From: Rhodococcus opacus
GTDB taxonomy: Bacteria > Actinomycetota > Actinomycetes > Mycobacteriales > Mycobacteriaceae
Assembly: GCF_012396235.1 (NCBI RefSeq)
Contig: NZ_JAAXPA010000013.1
Location: 124,001 to 188,000 of the forward strand
Direction: 5' to 3'
DNA: 64,000 nt
Shown: positions 18,592-26,426 of the stretch, piece by piece
Layout: each line of letters starts with the position of its first letter
Numbering within the stretch: the first letter of the stretch is position 1
Program-made: the position numbers and the translations under genes
The notes under the pieces: model-generated
What the model saw: the letters and a program-made list of their open reading frames with translations, nothing else
Databases searched by the model: none
What the model was told of the DNA's origin: nothing

Positions 18592-19131
18592 CTACGAAGC
18601 GAGGTCGTCGGGGTCGGGATCGGGTTGCGTCCAGCCGAGGATCATGGCGGGCGTGCACCCCCCGACCATCAGTGCGGTGACGACGAGCAGTCCCGCGGCG
18701 TACGGCACGTTGCCGTGATCGCCGTCCAGCGCGCCGACGAAGATCAGGTACAGCGCGGGAACGAGCGTCAGTAGCTGGGTGACCGTGAGCCCGATCGACC
18801 GGGCACTGTTGCGTTGCTGGATCTCCCACTCGTCGAGCGCGTCGCGCGGAGCGTCCCCCTGCCGCCCGGACACGATCTGGAGCATCGTCCACAGCGGGAA
18901 GAACAACAGGCACGCGGGCAGCCACAGCAGCGGCCCGACGACCATGTCGAAATGGCACACGATGCCGACGGCGGTCATGAACACGAACGTGACCGCGAGG
19001 GCGACCACCAGGATTCGTCTGCGGTTGCGTGTCCGCCACGCCGGTAGCCACGTCCGGTAACGGCGTTCGTTCTGGAGGAATCTGCGCGTCCGGAACCCCT
19101 GGTACCGCTCGATCAGATTGGTCTCAGGCAT
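18592..19131 (-). CDS. Membrane protein of unknown function in the exporter operon
   Basis: 179 residues with a basic N terminus (RRYRTWLPAWRTRNRRR) and four predicted helices in two pairs: ILVVALAVTFVFMTAVGIV, MVVGPLLWLPACLLFFPLW, LTVTQLLTLVPALYLIFVGAL and YAAGLLVVTALMVGGCTPAMIL. I do not recognise the family. Its start overlaps the end of the XRE regulator gene by 8 bases and the ABC ATPase follows 31 bases after it, so it probably works with the exporter or its regulator. Similar regulator/membrane protein/ABC sets are common in Gram-positive bacteria. Confidence 0.72.
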   Translation of the reverse strand: MPETNLIERYQGFRTRRFLQNERRYRTWLPAWRTRNRRRILVVALAVTFVFMTAVGIVCHFDMVVGPLLWLPACLLFFPLWTMLQIVSGRQGDAPRDALDEWEIQQRNSARSIGLTVTQLLTLVPALYLIFVGALDGDHGNVPYAAGLLVVTALMVGGCTPAMILGWTQPDPDPDDLAS

Positions 19132-19429
19132 GGGAACTCTCCCCGTTTCCTGTCGTGGACGGCGGTCGGTCGGTGCGGTACAGCTCGGTGGACAGGGGTC
19201 CGAACTCGGTGCGGGAGAAGATGGCTTCCACCGGCAGTTCGAACACCCACGAGATACGGAACGCCAGGTCGAGGCTGGGGTAGTGGTCGCCCCGTTCGAG
19301 CGCGCCGACGGTCTGGGGATTGACGTCGATGAGCCCCGCCAGCTGAGCCCGGCTCATCCCACGCTCGGCGCGAAGAACGCCGATGCGGTTGTAGATGGGG
19401 AGGGCGTCCCCACGCCGTACTGGGCTCAT
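19124..19429 (-). CDS. Small XRE-family transcriptional regulator
   Basis: 101-residue DNA-binding protein. The helix-turn-helix lies at about residues 16-70: NRIGVLRAERGMSRAQLAGL, then DVNPQTVGALERGDHYPSLDLAFRISWVFE. This is the YozG/short XRE type usually found beside membrane proteins. Start ATG at 19429 was chosen because the family begins close to here; the frame stays open upstream. Directly in front of the start is CAACAAAGTGTTG, a 5-3-5 inverted repeat that also overlaps the place of the ribosome site, which suggests autoregulation. First gene of the exporter operon. Confidence 0.82.
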   Translation of the reverse strand: MSPVRRGDALPIYNRIGVLRAERGMSRAQLAGLIDVNPQTVGALERGDHYPSLDLAFRISWVFELPVEAIFSRTEFGPLSTELYRTDRPPSTTGNGESSHA

Positions 19430-19430
19430 G

Positions 19431-19443
19431 CAACAAAGTGTTG
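19431..19443. promoter_or_regulatory. Possible XRE operator, CAACA-N3-TGTTG inverted repeat
   Basis: Perfect 5-bp arms with a 3-base spacer immediately in front of the XRE start codon. A related CAACAGTTTG lies at 19452-19461. The site fits a small repressor controlling its own operon, but arms of 5 bp can occur by chance. Confidence 0.4.
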
Positions 19444-19573
19444 TGAAAACCCAACAGTTTGTCAATGGTGTACAACGGCAACGGGCGTCAAAATGACAGG
19501 TTGACCCAGGGAAATTGCGTGGCAGAGTGGAGGCGATTCGCGCGGGACGGCAGGAAAGGACAGGATTACTGAC

Positions 19574-19900
19574 GTGACCTACACCATCGCTGAGCCCTGT
19601 GTCGACGTTCTGGACAAGGCATGCATCGAAGAATGTCCCGTCGACTGCATTTACGAGGGCGGTCGGATGCTCTACATCCACCCCGACGAATGCGTCGACT
19701 GCGGCGCCTGTGAGCCGGTCTGCCCCGTCGAGGCGATCTTCTACGAGGACGACGTCCCGGACCAATGGGTGGAGTACACCAAGGCGAACGCCGACTTCTT
19801 CGACGACCTCGGTTCCCCCGGCGGCGCGGCGAAGCTGGGCAAGGTCGACTACGACCCGCCGTTCGTCAAGGCGTTGCCGCCCATGGCCGAGGGCGACTGA
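19574..19900 (+). CDS. fdxA: 7Fe ferredoxin FdxA
   Basis: 108-residue 3Fe-4S/4Fe-4S electron carrier. Seen: the first cluster region C-x7-C-x3-CP ([21 protein letters not shown]) and the second [16 protein letters not shown]. An acidic C-terminal tail typical of mycobacterial FdxA/FdxC follows. Start is the GTG at 19574 (VTYTIAEPC), with AGGAAAGGACAGGA upstream. It stands alone and is divergent from the XRE operon. Partners are usually cytochromes P450 or other oxidoreductases, but none is adjacent here. Confidence 0.93.
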   Translation: MTYTIAEPCVDVLDKACIEECPVDCIYEGGRMLYIHPDECVDCGACEPVCPVEAIFYEDDVPDQWVEYTKANADFFDDLGSPGGAAKLGKVDYDPPFVKALPPMAEGD

Positions 19901-21541
19901 CTACTCCTCGGACAGCCGGCCGCCGTCCATTCGCCACCGGCGGGTGCTGCGCGTCGAATCCAGCATCCGCCGGTCGTGGGTGACCAGCAGCAGCGTGCCG
20001 TCGAAGTTATCCATGGCCTGCTCGAGCTGTTCGATCGCGGGGAGGTCCAGGTGGTTGGTGGGCTCGTCGAGCACCAGCAGGTTGACCCCCCGCGCCTGCA
20101 GCAGGGCGAGGGCGGCGCGGGTGCGTTCCCCGGGTGACAGCGACGCCGCCGGCCGCAGCACGTGGTGTCCCTTGAGCCCGAACTTCGCGAGCAGTGTCCG
20201 CACGTCGGCGTCCGGCCAGTCCGGGATCTGCGCCGCGAACGCGTCGGCCACCTTCTCGCCGCCCTCGAACAGGCCGCGGGCCTGATCGATCTCGCCGATC
20301 GCCACACCCGAACCGAGTGACGCGGTGCCCGCGTCCAGGGCGATCTTGCCCAGCAGCACCTTCAGCAGGGTCGTCTTGCCGGAACCGTTGGCGCCGGTGA
20401 TGAGGATCCGGTCACCCCAGTCCACCTGAGTGGTGACCGGACCGAACGTGAACTCGCGGTCCCCGCCCCACGCGACGGTGGCGCCGTTCGCCGTCGCCAC
20501 GACCGATCCGCTGCGGGGGGCGGCGGCGATCTCCATCCGCAGTTCCCACTCCTTCCGCGGTTCCTCGACCACCTCGAGCCGCTCGATCCGGCGTTGCGTC
20601 TGCCGGGCCTTCGCGGCCTGCTTCTCGGTGGACTCGGTGCGCAGACCCTTGCCGATCTTGTCGTTGTCCTTCGCCTTGCGACGCGCGTTCCGGACACCGT
20701 GCTCCATCCAGTTCCGCTGCATCTGTGCGCGGTCCTCGAGGTCCGAACGGGTCCCGGCGTACTCTTCGTACGCCTCCCGGGCGTGCCTGCGCGCGATCTC
20801 CCGTTCGGCGAGATACGAGTCGTAGCTGCCGTCGTAGACCGCGATCTGCTGCTGTACGAGGTCGAGTTCCACGATGCCGGTCACGGTGCGCGCCAAGAAT
20901 TCTCGATCGTGACTCACCACCACCACGGCCGCCCGGCTCTCGGCGACGAAACGTTCGAGCTGCTCGAGCCCCACGAGGTCGAGGTCGTTGGTCGGCTCGT
21001 CGAGCAGCAGTACGTCGTACCGGGACAGCAGCAGCGACGCCAATCCGGCGCGCGCGGCCTGTCCGCCGGACAGCGACGTCATGTGCGCGTCGAGCGACAC
21101 TCCCAGCCCGAGTTCGCTCACGACCTTCTCCGCGCGCTCGGCGAGGTCGGCGCCGCCCAGCGCCAGCCACCGTTCGAGGGCGGGGGAGTAGAGATCCTCC
21201 TCCGACTCGCCGAGCGTTTCGGCGGCCGCGTTCATGGTGTGCTCGGCCTCGGTGACGCCGGTCCTGCGACCGAGGAAGTCGAGCACCGTCTCGCCGACGA
21301 TGCGGTCGGGTTCCTGGGCGAGGTAGCCGACGGCGGCGTCGGGTGGGCTCAGCACGATACTGCCCTCGACGTCCGCCGAGCCGACCCCGGCCAGGGCCGT
21401 CAGCAGCGTCGACTTGCCGGCGCCGTTCGCCCCCACGAGGCCGGTCACGTCGCCCGGGGCGACGGTCAGGTCGAGGCCGGAGAAGAGGGTGCGCTCACCG
21501 CGCGAAGCCGACAGTCCGCTGATGTGCAGTGTTGCAGTCAC
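19901..21541 (-). CDS. ABC-F family ATPase
   Basis: 546-residue soluble protein with two ABC cassettes and no membrane segment, the ABC-F plan linked to ribosome protection or translational control. First cassette: Walker A GANGAGKSTLLTAL, signature SLSGGQAARAGLASLL, Walker B VLLLDEPTNDLDL. Second: GANGSGKTTLLKVL, SLSPGERTRAALALL, LLVLDEPTNHLDL. Between them is a long charged linker (EIARRHAREAYEEYAG and following). The GTG at 21541 (VTATLHISGLS) is preferred; another GTG at 21556 abuts the upstream methyltransferase stop. Its 3' end lies directly next to the fdxA stop. Confidence 0.87.
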   Translation of the reverse strand: MTATLHISGLSASRGERTLFSGLDLTVAPGDVTGLVGANGAGKSTLLTALAGVGSADVEGSIVLSPPDAAVGYLAQEPDRIVGETVLDFLGRRTGVTEAEHTMNAAAETLGESEEDLYSPALERWLALGGADLAERAEKVVSELGLGVSLDAHMTSLSGGQAARAGLASLLLSRYDVLLLDEPTNDLDLVGLEQLERFVAESRAAVVVVSHDREFLARTVTGIVELDLVQQQIAVYDGSYDSYLAEREIARRHAREAYEEYAGTRSDLEDRAQMQRNWMEHGVRNARRKAKDNDKIGKGLRTESTEKQAAKARQTQRRIERLEVVEEPRKEWELRMEIAAAPRSGSVVATANGATVAWGGDREFTFGPVTTQVDWGDRILITGANGSGKTTLLKVLLGKIALDAGTASLGSGVAIGEIDQARGLFEGGEKVADAFAAQIPDWPDADVRTLLAKFGLKGHHVLRPAASLSPGERTRAALALLQARGVNLLVLDEPTNHLDLPAIEQLEQAMDNFDGTLLLVTHDRRMLDSTRSTRRWRMDGGRLSEE

Positions 21542-21556
21542 CCGGCGATTATCCAC

Positions 21557-22150
21557 TCAGCGCTTGACGAGGCGGAACCAGCGGGGGTCGGCCTTCTTGA
21601 GCGGCCCCGGCATACCGGTCGTGTCCGCGTCGACGTCCGACACGAGTTTCCACTTCTCGAACGTCCGCTCCACGTCGGAGCGGGAGACCCCACGCGGCAG
21701 CGGGCCGCGATGCCCCGGCCCGAACGCGAACATCAGCAGGGTGGCGTGCGGTTCGCTCACGGTCGTGACGTTCTCGGCGTATGCGACCCGGTCGTGGTCG
21801 CTGAGCCCGTGGTAGCACCCCACATCCAGGATCAGGTGATACCCCCGGCCGACGGCGTGCTCGAGGTCGGTGGCGTCCGCGTGCATGAAACGCACGTCGA
21901 CGCCCGCCTTCCGCGCCTTGGACCGCGCCTTGTCGAGGGCCAGCTGGACGGTGTCGATCCCCGTCACCTGCCACCCCCGCCGGGCCATCTCGATGGCATG
22001 GTCACCGGTGCCGCATCCGATGTCGAGGACCTCTCCCGGTGGTGCGTCGAAGGGATCGAGCAACGTCTCGATCTGGCTTCCGAAGACGCGGCCCGCTTTC
22101 ACCCAGGGCGTGATCTTGAACCGATAGGCCAATGTGTATCCGAGGCCCAT
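21557..22150 (-). CDS. SAM-dependent class I methyltransferase
   Basis: 197-residue methyltransferase. Motif I is EVLDIGCGTGDHAIEMARRG, motif II is VTGIDTVQLALDKAR, followed by VRFMHADATDL and LILDVGCYHGLSDHDR. Start ATG at 22150 follows GGAAGGGGCGG; the frame is open farther upstream but without family similarity. It ends one to two codons before the ABC-F gene and is probably co-transcribed with it. The target (small molecule, lipid or other) cannot be told from sequence. Confidence 0.83.
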   Translation of the reverse strand: MGLGYTLAYRFKITPWVKAGRVFGSQIETLLDPFDAPPGEVLDIGCGTGDHAIEMARRGWQVTGIDTVQLALDKARSKARKAGVDVRFMHADATDLEHAVGRGYHLILDVGCYHGLSDHDRVAYAENVTTVSEPHATLLMFAFGPGHRGPLPRGVSRSDVERTFEKWKLVSDVDADTTGMPGPLKKADPRWFRLVKR

Positions 22151-22287
22151 GTCCGCCCCTTCCACCGGGCGCGTCACCACCTGACGCCGATGCCGTCGGA
22201 TTACCCGGTCGTACCGAAACGACACGCGAAAGTCCACATTCTGAGACGGCGGGAACATCTGGTCCGGGAGCCCGGTTGGACAGTCCC

Positions 22288-23136
22288 ATGGGTTTCAACA
22301 ATGCACAGAGTCCTGTACCTACGGTCACGCTCAACGACGGGAACAGCATTCCTGCCCTCGGCTTCGGCGTGTGGCAGGTGGCGGACGACGAGAGCCACGC
22401 CGCGGTCACCGAAGCGCTGAAGGCCGGGTACCGCAGCATCGACACCGCCAAGATCTACGAGAACGAAACCGGAGTGGGCCGCGCGCTCGCGGACTCCGGA
22501 ATTGCCCGTGACGAGCTGTTCGTCGCCACCAAGCTGTGGAACGACGACCAGGGGTACGACTCCACGCTCCGCGCGTTCGACGACAGCCTGAACCGCCTCG
22601 GGCTCGACTACGTCGACCTCTACCTCATCCATTGGCCGGTCCCGTCCGCGGACCGCTACGTGGACACGTTCAAGGCCTTTCAGAAGATCAAGGCCGACGG
22701 GCGTGCGCGGTCGATCGGTGTCTCCAACTTCACCCCGGAGACCCTCGACCGTCTGATCGCCGAGACGGGCGAGGTGCCCGCGATCAACCAGGTCGAGCTG
22801 CACCCGCGGTTCAACCAGGCCGACCTGCGCGCCTTCCACACCGGCAAGGGCATCGCGACCGAGGCATGGAGCCCGCTCGGGCAGGGCACCGTCCTCGAGG
22901 ACGAGTCCATCGCGAAGATCGCTGCAGCGCACGGTAAGACGACCGCGCAGGTGATCATCCGCTGGCACCTGCAGATCGGCAACGTGGTCATCCCCAAGTC
23001 GGTGACGCCGGAGCGCATCGCCGCCAACTTCGACGTCTTCGACTTCGAGTTGACCCCCGACGAGATCAACACCGTCGGTTCGCTGACCCGGGCCGACGGG
23101 CGCATCGGCCCCGACCCGGCAACGCTGGGCGCGTAG
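22288..23136 (+). CDS. Aldo/keto reductase
   Basis: 282-residue NADPH-dependent carbonyl reductase of the AKR5-like group. The catalytic tetrad is visible: Asp and Tyr in SIDTAKIYENE, Lys in FVATKLWNDD, His in LYLIHWPVP. The cofactor-binding part has VIPKSVTPERIAANFDVFDFEL. Start ATG at 22288 (MGFNNAQSPVPT). Mycobacterial relatives reduce glyoxals and other dicarbonyls; the true substrate is inferred only. A palindromic repeat element starts right after its stop and separates it from the convergent cupin gene. Confidence 0.9.
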   Translation: MGFNNAQSPVPTVTLNDGNSIPALGFGVWQVADDESHAAVTEALKAGYRSIDTAKIYENETGVGRALADSGIARDELFVATKLWNDDQGYDSTLRAFDDSLNRLGLDYVDLYLIHWPVPSADRYVDTFKAFQKIKADGRARSIGVSNFTPETLDRLIAETGEVPAINQVELHPRFNQADLRAFHTGKGIATEAWSPLGQGTVLEDESIAKIAAAHGKTTAQVIIRWHLQIGNVVIPKSVTPERIAANFDVFDFELTPDEINTVGSLTRADGRIGPDPATLGA

Positions 23137-23194
23137 GCGGCTCCGCCGCCCGTGCGCCTTTCTGGTTGCTGCAGCTACCAAAAAGGCGCACGGG
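23137..23194 (-). repeat. 58-nt palindromic dispersed repeat, copy A
   Basis: Forms a hairpin with a perfect 14-bp outer stem (23148-23161 with 23182-23195) that continues inward with two mismatches. It sits between convergent genes. On the minus strand it matches copy B at 46565-46622 in 54 of 58 positions. It could act as a terminator in both directions, although no U-run follows the stem. Confidence 0.75.
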
Positions 23195-23204
23195 CCCGGA
23201 GGGC

Positions 23205-23645
23205 CTAGAGCCGGAAGTCCGCGAAGTCGAAGCCCGGGGTGACGACGCAACTGACGAGAGTCGGTTCGTCGCCCTCGGGCTTCGCTCGCTGCCAATGTCG
23301 CGGCGGGACCAGCAGCTGTGGTTGCTGGCCCGCCGCGACGTCTGCGCCGAGGACCTGCGCGTCCGGAGCCGCGGGTTCGCTCCCGTCCCCGCCGAGTTCG
23401 AGCCGCAGGGGGCTGCCCCGGTGGTACAGCCAGATCTCGGCGCTGCGCACGCTGTGCCATTCCGACTGCTGTCCGGGCATGAGGAGGAACAGGATTGCGG
23501 TACCGGCTGCCCTCGGCCCGGGGTAGTCGCCGGGCAGGCTTTCCTCCGGGATCGTGACGTCGCTGCGCCACGTCTCGCGGTACCAGCCGCCTTCGGGGTG
23601 CGGGGCGAGGTCGAGCGTTCGGGCCCATTCCGGTAATTCCGTCAT
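23205..23645 (-). CDS. Cupin family (DUF985-like) protein
   Basis: 146-residue single-domain cupin. Seen: LAPHPEGGWYRETWRS at the start, then TAILFLLMPGQQSEWHSVRSAEIWLYHRGSPL, the classic DUF985 pattern with the metal-type His and Glu, and PRHWQRAKP followed by VSCVVTPGFDFADFRL. Members bind sugar- or nucleotide-like ligands, but function is mostly unassigned. ATG at 23645 was used; another ATG at 23654 is equally placed behind a purine-rich stretch. Monocistronic, facing the small-peptide gene on its 5' side. Confidence 0.84.
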   Translation of the reverse strand: MTELPEWARTLDLAPHPEGGWYRETWRSDVTIPEESLPGDYPGPRAAGTAILFLLMPGQQSEWHSVRSAEIWLYHRGSPLRLELGGDGSEPAAPDAQVLGADVAAGQQPQLLVPPRHWQRAKPEGDEPTLVSCVVTPGFDFADFRL

Positions 23646-23797
23646 GGCCGCCATTCTGCCGCCCGGCACCGCGCCCTGGGGTGTGCTCGCACCACCCCTG
23701 GGGTGTCTTATCTCGGACGGCCGGAGCCGCGAGAGTCGTAGGTGTTCAGAAAGCGGGGGCACGAAATCCCGCACACCAGCGACGAACAGGAGACACC

Positions 23798-23926
23798 ATG
23801 CTCGGAATCATGCTCGGACTCGGCGGAGCCGCAATCGGACTCGGAATCGGCGTCATGGCCCTCGGGGTCGGACTCCTTCTCAGCGACGCGACGATCAAGC
23901 ACGATGTCGGCGAACTCCCCGACTGA
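23798..23926 (+). CDS. 42-residue glycine-rich membrane peptide
   Basis: Tiny gene with an excellent ribosome site (ACAGGAGACACC before ATG). The peptide is one hydrophobic helix with glycine spacing (MLGIMLGLGGAAIGLGIGVM and following) and a short polar tail ending in DATIKHDVGELPD. The regular small-residue spacing resembles glycine-zipper helices that pack or oligomerise in membranes. No family recognised. The S74-like gene follows 4 bases after the stop, which suggests co-expression. Real expression is likely from the ribosome site but not proven. Confidence 0.6.
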   Translation: MLGIMLGLGGAAIGLGIGVMALGVGLLLSDATIKHDVGELPD

Positions 23927-23930
23927 CTCC

Positions 23931-24302
23931 ATGTGGGTCGACACCCGTCGGGGGCGGGTCCGGGCGCGAACAGCGGCCCGGACCCGCCACCCGCTGGCGT
24001 GGTTTCACTCGATCCTGACCCGCAAACGCGGTGTTGCCGTCCAGACGCCGCCCGCCAGTGCCGGTGAGGTGCTCGAACGTCTCGTCGACATGCCGCTCAG
24101 CGTCTGGACCTACGGTTTCGATCACGAATCGGTGCGGCACCTGGGCCCGATGGCACAGGATTTCGCCACCGCATTCGGTCTCGGTTCCAACGACCGCCGC
24201 ATCGCGATGGTCGACGCGAACGGGGTGTGCATGGCGAGCATCCAGGCCCTGTACCGGCGCGTCATCGCGCTCGAAGCGGAAGTGGAACGCCTGCGGAGGT
24301 AG
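23931..24302 (+). CDS. Orphan S74-like (tail-fibre intramolecular chaperone) domain protein
   Basis: 123 residues. After a basic N terminus, residues about 55-123 match the core of the peptidase S74/tail-spike chaperone domain: LSVWTYGFDHESVRHLGPMA, then QDFATAFGLGSNDRRIAMVDANG, then SIQALYRRVIALEAEVERL, a short C-terminal coiled coil. In phage proteins this domain ends a long spike and cuts itself off at an SDxRLK-like site; that site is not evident here and there is no spike. The start at 23931 is the first ATG after the peptide gene. Its last 41 bases overlap the convergent MMPL gene. Confidence 0.68.
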   Translation: MWVDTRRGRVRARTAARTRHPLAWFHSILTRKRGVAVQTPPASAGEVLERLVDMPLSVWTYGFDHESVRHLGPMAQDFATAFGLGSNDRRIAMVDANGVCMASIQALYRRVIALEAEVERLRR

Positions 24303-26367
24303 CGTCCGAGTCCGGTTTTGCGTCCCGGCGTCCGCCCGGCCGCCACCAGTTGGCGTTGCCCAGCAGGTACATCGTGGCAGGCACCAGCACCATCCGCACG
24401 ATCGTCGCGTCGATGAGGACCGCGGTCGCGAGGCCGACGCCCATCATCTTCACGGTCACGTCCCCGTCGAGCGCGAACCCGGCGAACACCGCCACCATGA
24501 TTGCCGCGGCGCTCGTGATCACCCGGCCCGTCGACGCCAGTCCCTCGACGACGCTCCGATGCGAGTCGCCCGTGTCGAGCCAGCGCTCACGTATCCGGGA
24601 GAGCAGGAACACCTCGTAGTCCATCGACAGTCCGAACAGGATGGTGAACATCAGGATCGGCACCCAACTCGACACGGGAAGCGCGTGCGGAAGTCCGAGT
24701 AGCTGCGCGCCCCAACCCCATTGGAACACCATCACCATCACGCCGTAGGCGGCGGCCACCGACAGCAGGTTCATCACGGCCGCCTTCACCGCGACCACCG
24801 GCGCGCGGAACACGAACGTGAGCAGCACCACCGACAGTGCGACGACGAACGCGATCACCAGCCACAGCCGTTCGGCGAGGCGGGCGGAGATGTCGGCGAA
24901 CGTCGCGGTGAGTCCGGTGGCGTGGACGCCGTCGGCCGCGTCGGACCGGATCCGCTCCAGCAGTTCGGTGCTGCGGGGGTCGCTGGGGCCGGTGGTCGGC
25001 TGCACCGAGATCAGCGCGGCCGTCGAGTCGGCGTTCATCAGCACGGGCGTCACCGAGGCCACCCCGGGTTCGGCTGCCAGTTCGCGCGCGAGGGCCGGAA
25101 GCTCTGCTGCCGGAACTTTGTTCAGGTCGACCGCGACCATCAGGGGTCCGTTGGCGCCGGGCCCGAACTCGGAGTCGATCAGGTCGTACGCCTGACGGAT
25201 CGTGTTGGCGGCCGGCGCGCTGCCCGCGTCCTGCGGCCACGTCCGCATGCCCAGAACCGGCGCGGCCAGGAGGAGCAGCACCCCGAGCGCCGTCAGGGCC
25301 CACAGCCACGGGCGGCGGCTCACCCGGATCGCCCACCGTTCCGTCAGCGGCGACGTCGTGCGACGTTCGGCCCGGGCACGGGACCGCTTGCCCAGCACCC
25401 GCGTGCCCGCCAGCCCGCACAGTGCGGGAACCAGCGTGACCGAGGTGAGCATCACGATGCCGACCATCGCGAATGTGGCGTAGCCGAACGACGCGTACAT
25501 CGGCAGCCCGGACAGTCGCAGCCCGAAGAGGGAGACGAGGACGGTGGTGCCGGCGAAGATCACCGACGTCCCGGCCGTGGAGTTGGCGGCCGCGACGGCG
25601 TCCCGCACCGACATGCCGGCCCGCAGTCCCTCCGTGTACCGGGTGACGAGCAGCAGCGCGTAGTCGATCCCGACGCCGATGCCGACCATCGTGGCGATGG
25701 TCGGGGCGATGGTGCTGATGCTGGTGAACCCGGCCATGATCGTGATGAGCCCCGACCCGATGCCGACGCCGACGAGTGCGACTGCCAGGGGCAGTCCGGC
25801 TGCCACCACGGAACCGAACGCGAACACCAGGATGATCAGCGCCAGGATCATGCCGACCGCCTCGGCGGTGCCCGACGGCGTGGAGATGTTCTCCGGCACC
25901 TGCCCACCCAGTTCCACCTGCAGCCCCTGCGCCTGAGTGTCGGCCACCGCGGCGTCGAGGGCGTCGACTCCCTCGCTGCCGTGGAAGTCGGTGACCGGGA
26001 TGCGGTAGTTGAGGCTGATCACGGCCGTGTCGGAATCCTGGGACAGGCGGGGCGGCGACACGGAGCTCACACCGTTCACGTCGGCCAGCCTGGTGCCGAG
26101 ATCGGTGAGGACCGCGGGGTCGAGCGGACCGCTGTCGGAGTGCACGACCACCCGGGCGTCCGCTCCCGACATCTCCGGGAATCGTTCACTCAGCAGATTC
26201 GTCCCCCGCTGCGACGGCAGACCGGGCACGTTGTAGTCGTCGTGGTTGGTGCCACCGAACGCGGACGCGGCGGCGAACACCAGGACGAGCAGCGTCAGCC
26301 ACGTGGCGATCACCCGCCAGGGGTGGGCAGCGGCGGCCGAGCCGAGGCGCGCGAGCAGGGAACTCAT
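24262..26367 (-). CDS. MMPL/RND family transporter
   Basis: 701-residue inner-membrane transporter with the MMPL layout: one N-terminal helix, an extracytoplasmic domain, five helices (with GIGVGIDYALLLVTRYTEGLRAG), then a second domain and helix set with FGLSMDYEVFLLSRIRERW. The two GxxxDY motifs carry the proton-relay aspartate-tyrosine pairs. MMPL proteins export lipids or drugs in mycolata. At 701 residues it is the short, actinomycete-wide type and not a long MmpL3. ATG at 26367 follows GGAGG. It lies 59 bases downstream of the SARP-type regulator on the same strand and may be controlled by it. Confidence 0.88.
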   Translation of the reverse strand: MSSLLARLGSAAAAHPWRVIATWLTLLVLVFAAASAFGGTNHDDYNVPGLPSQRGTNLLSERFPEMSGADARVVVHSDSGPLDPAVLTDLGTRLADVNGVSSVSPPRLSQDSDTAVISLNYRIPVTDFHGSEGVDALDAAVADTQAQGLQVELGGQVPENISTPSGTAEAVGMILALIILVFAFGSVVAAGLPLAVALVGVGIGSGLITIMAGFTSISTIAPTIATMVGIGVGIDYALLLVTRYTEGLRAGMSVRDAVAAANSTAGTSVIFAGTTVLVSLFGLRLSGLPMYASFGYATFAMVGIVMLTSVTLVPALCGLAGTRVLGKRSRARAERRTTSPLTERWAIRVSRRPWLWALTALGVLLLLAAPVLGMRTWPQDAGSAPAANTIRQAYDLIDSEFGPGANGPLMVAVDLNKVPAAELPALARELAAEPGVASVTPVLMNADSTAALISVQPTTGPSDPRSTELLERIRSDAADGVHATGLTATFADISARLAERLWLVIAFVVALSVVLLTFVFRAPVVAVKAAVMNLLSVAAAYGVMVMVFQWGWGAQLLGLPHALPVSSWVPILMFTILFGLSMDYEVFLLSRIRERWLDTGDSHRSVVEGLASTGRVITSAAAIMVAVFAGFALDGDVTVKMMGVGLATAVLIDATIVRMVLVPATMYLLGNANWWRPGGRRDAKPDSDATSAGVPLPLRAR

Positions 26368-26426
26368 GGGGGGGAGCCTCCAGGAAAGCCGGTTGGTTCT
26401 GTCGCCTCCGACTGTGCGCCCGGCGG

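Noticed and set aside
23696-23797. Possible prophage remnant near the S74-like gene.
   Set aside because: No integrase, capsid, tail or lysis genes within 20 kb on either side, and no attachment-site-like repeat.
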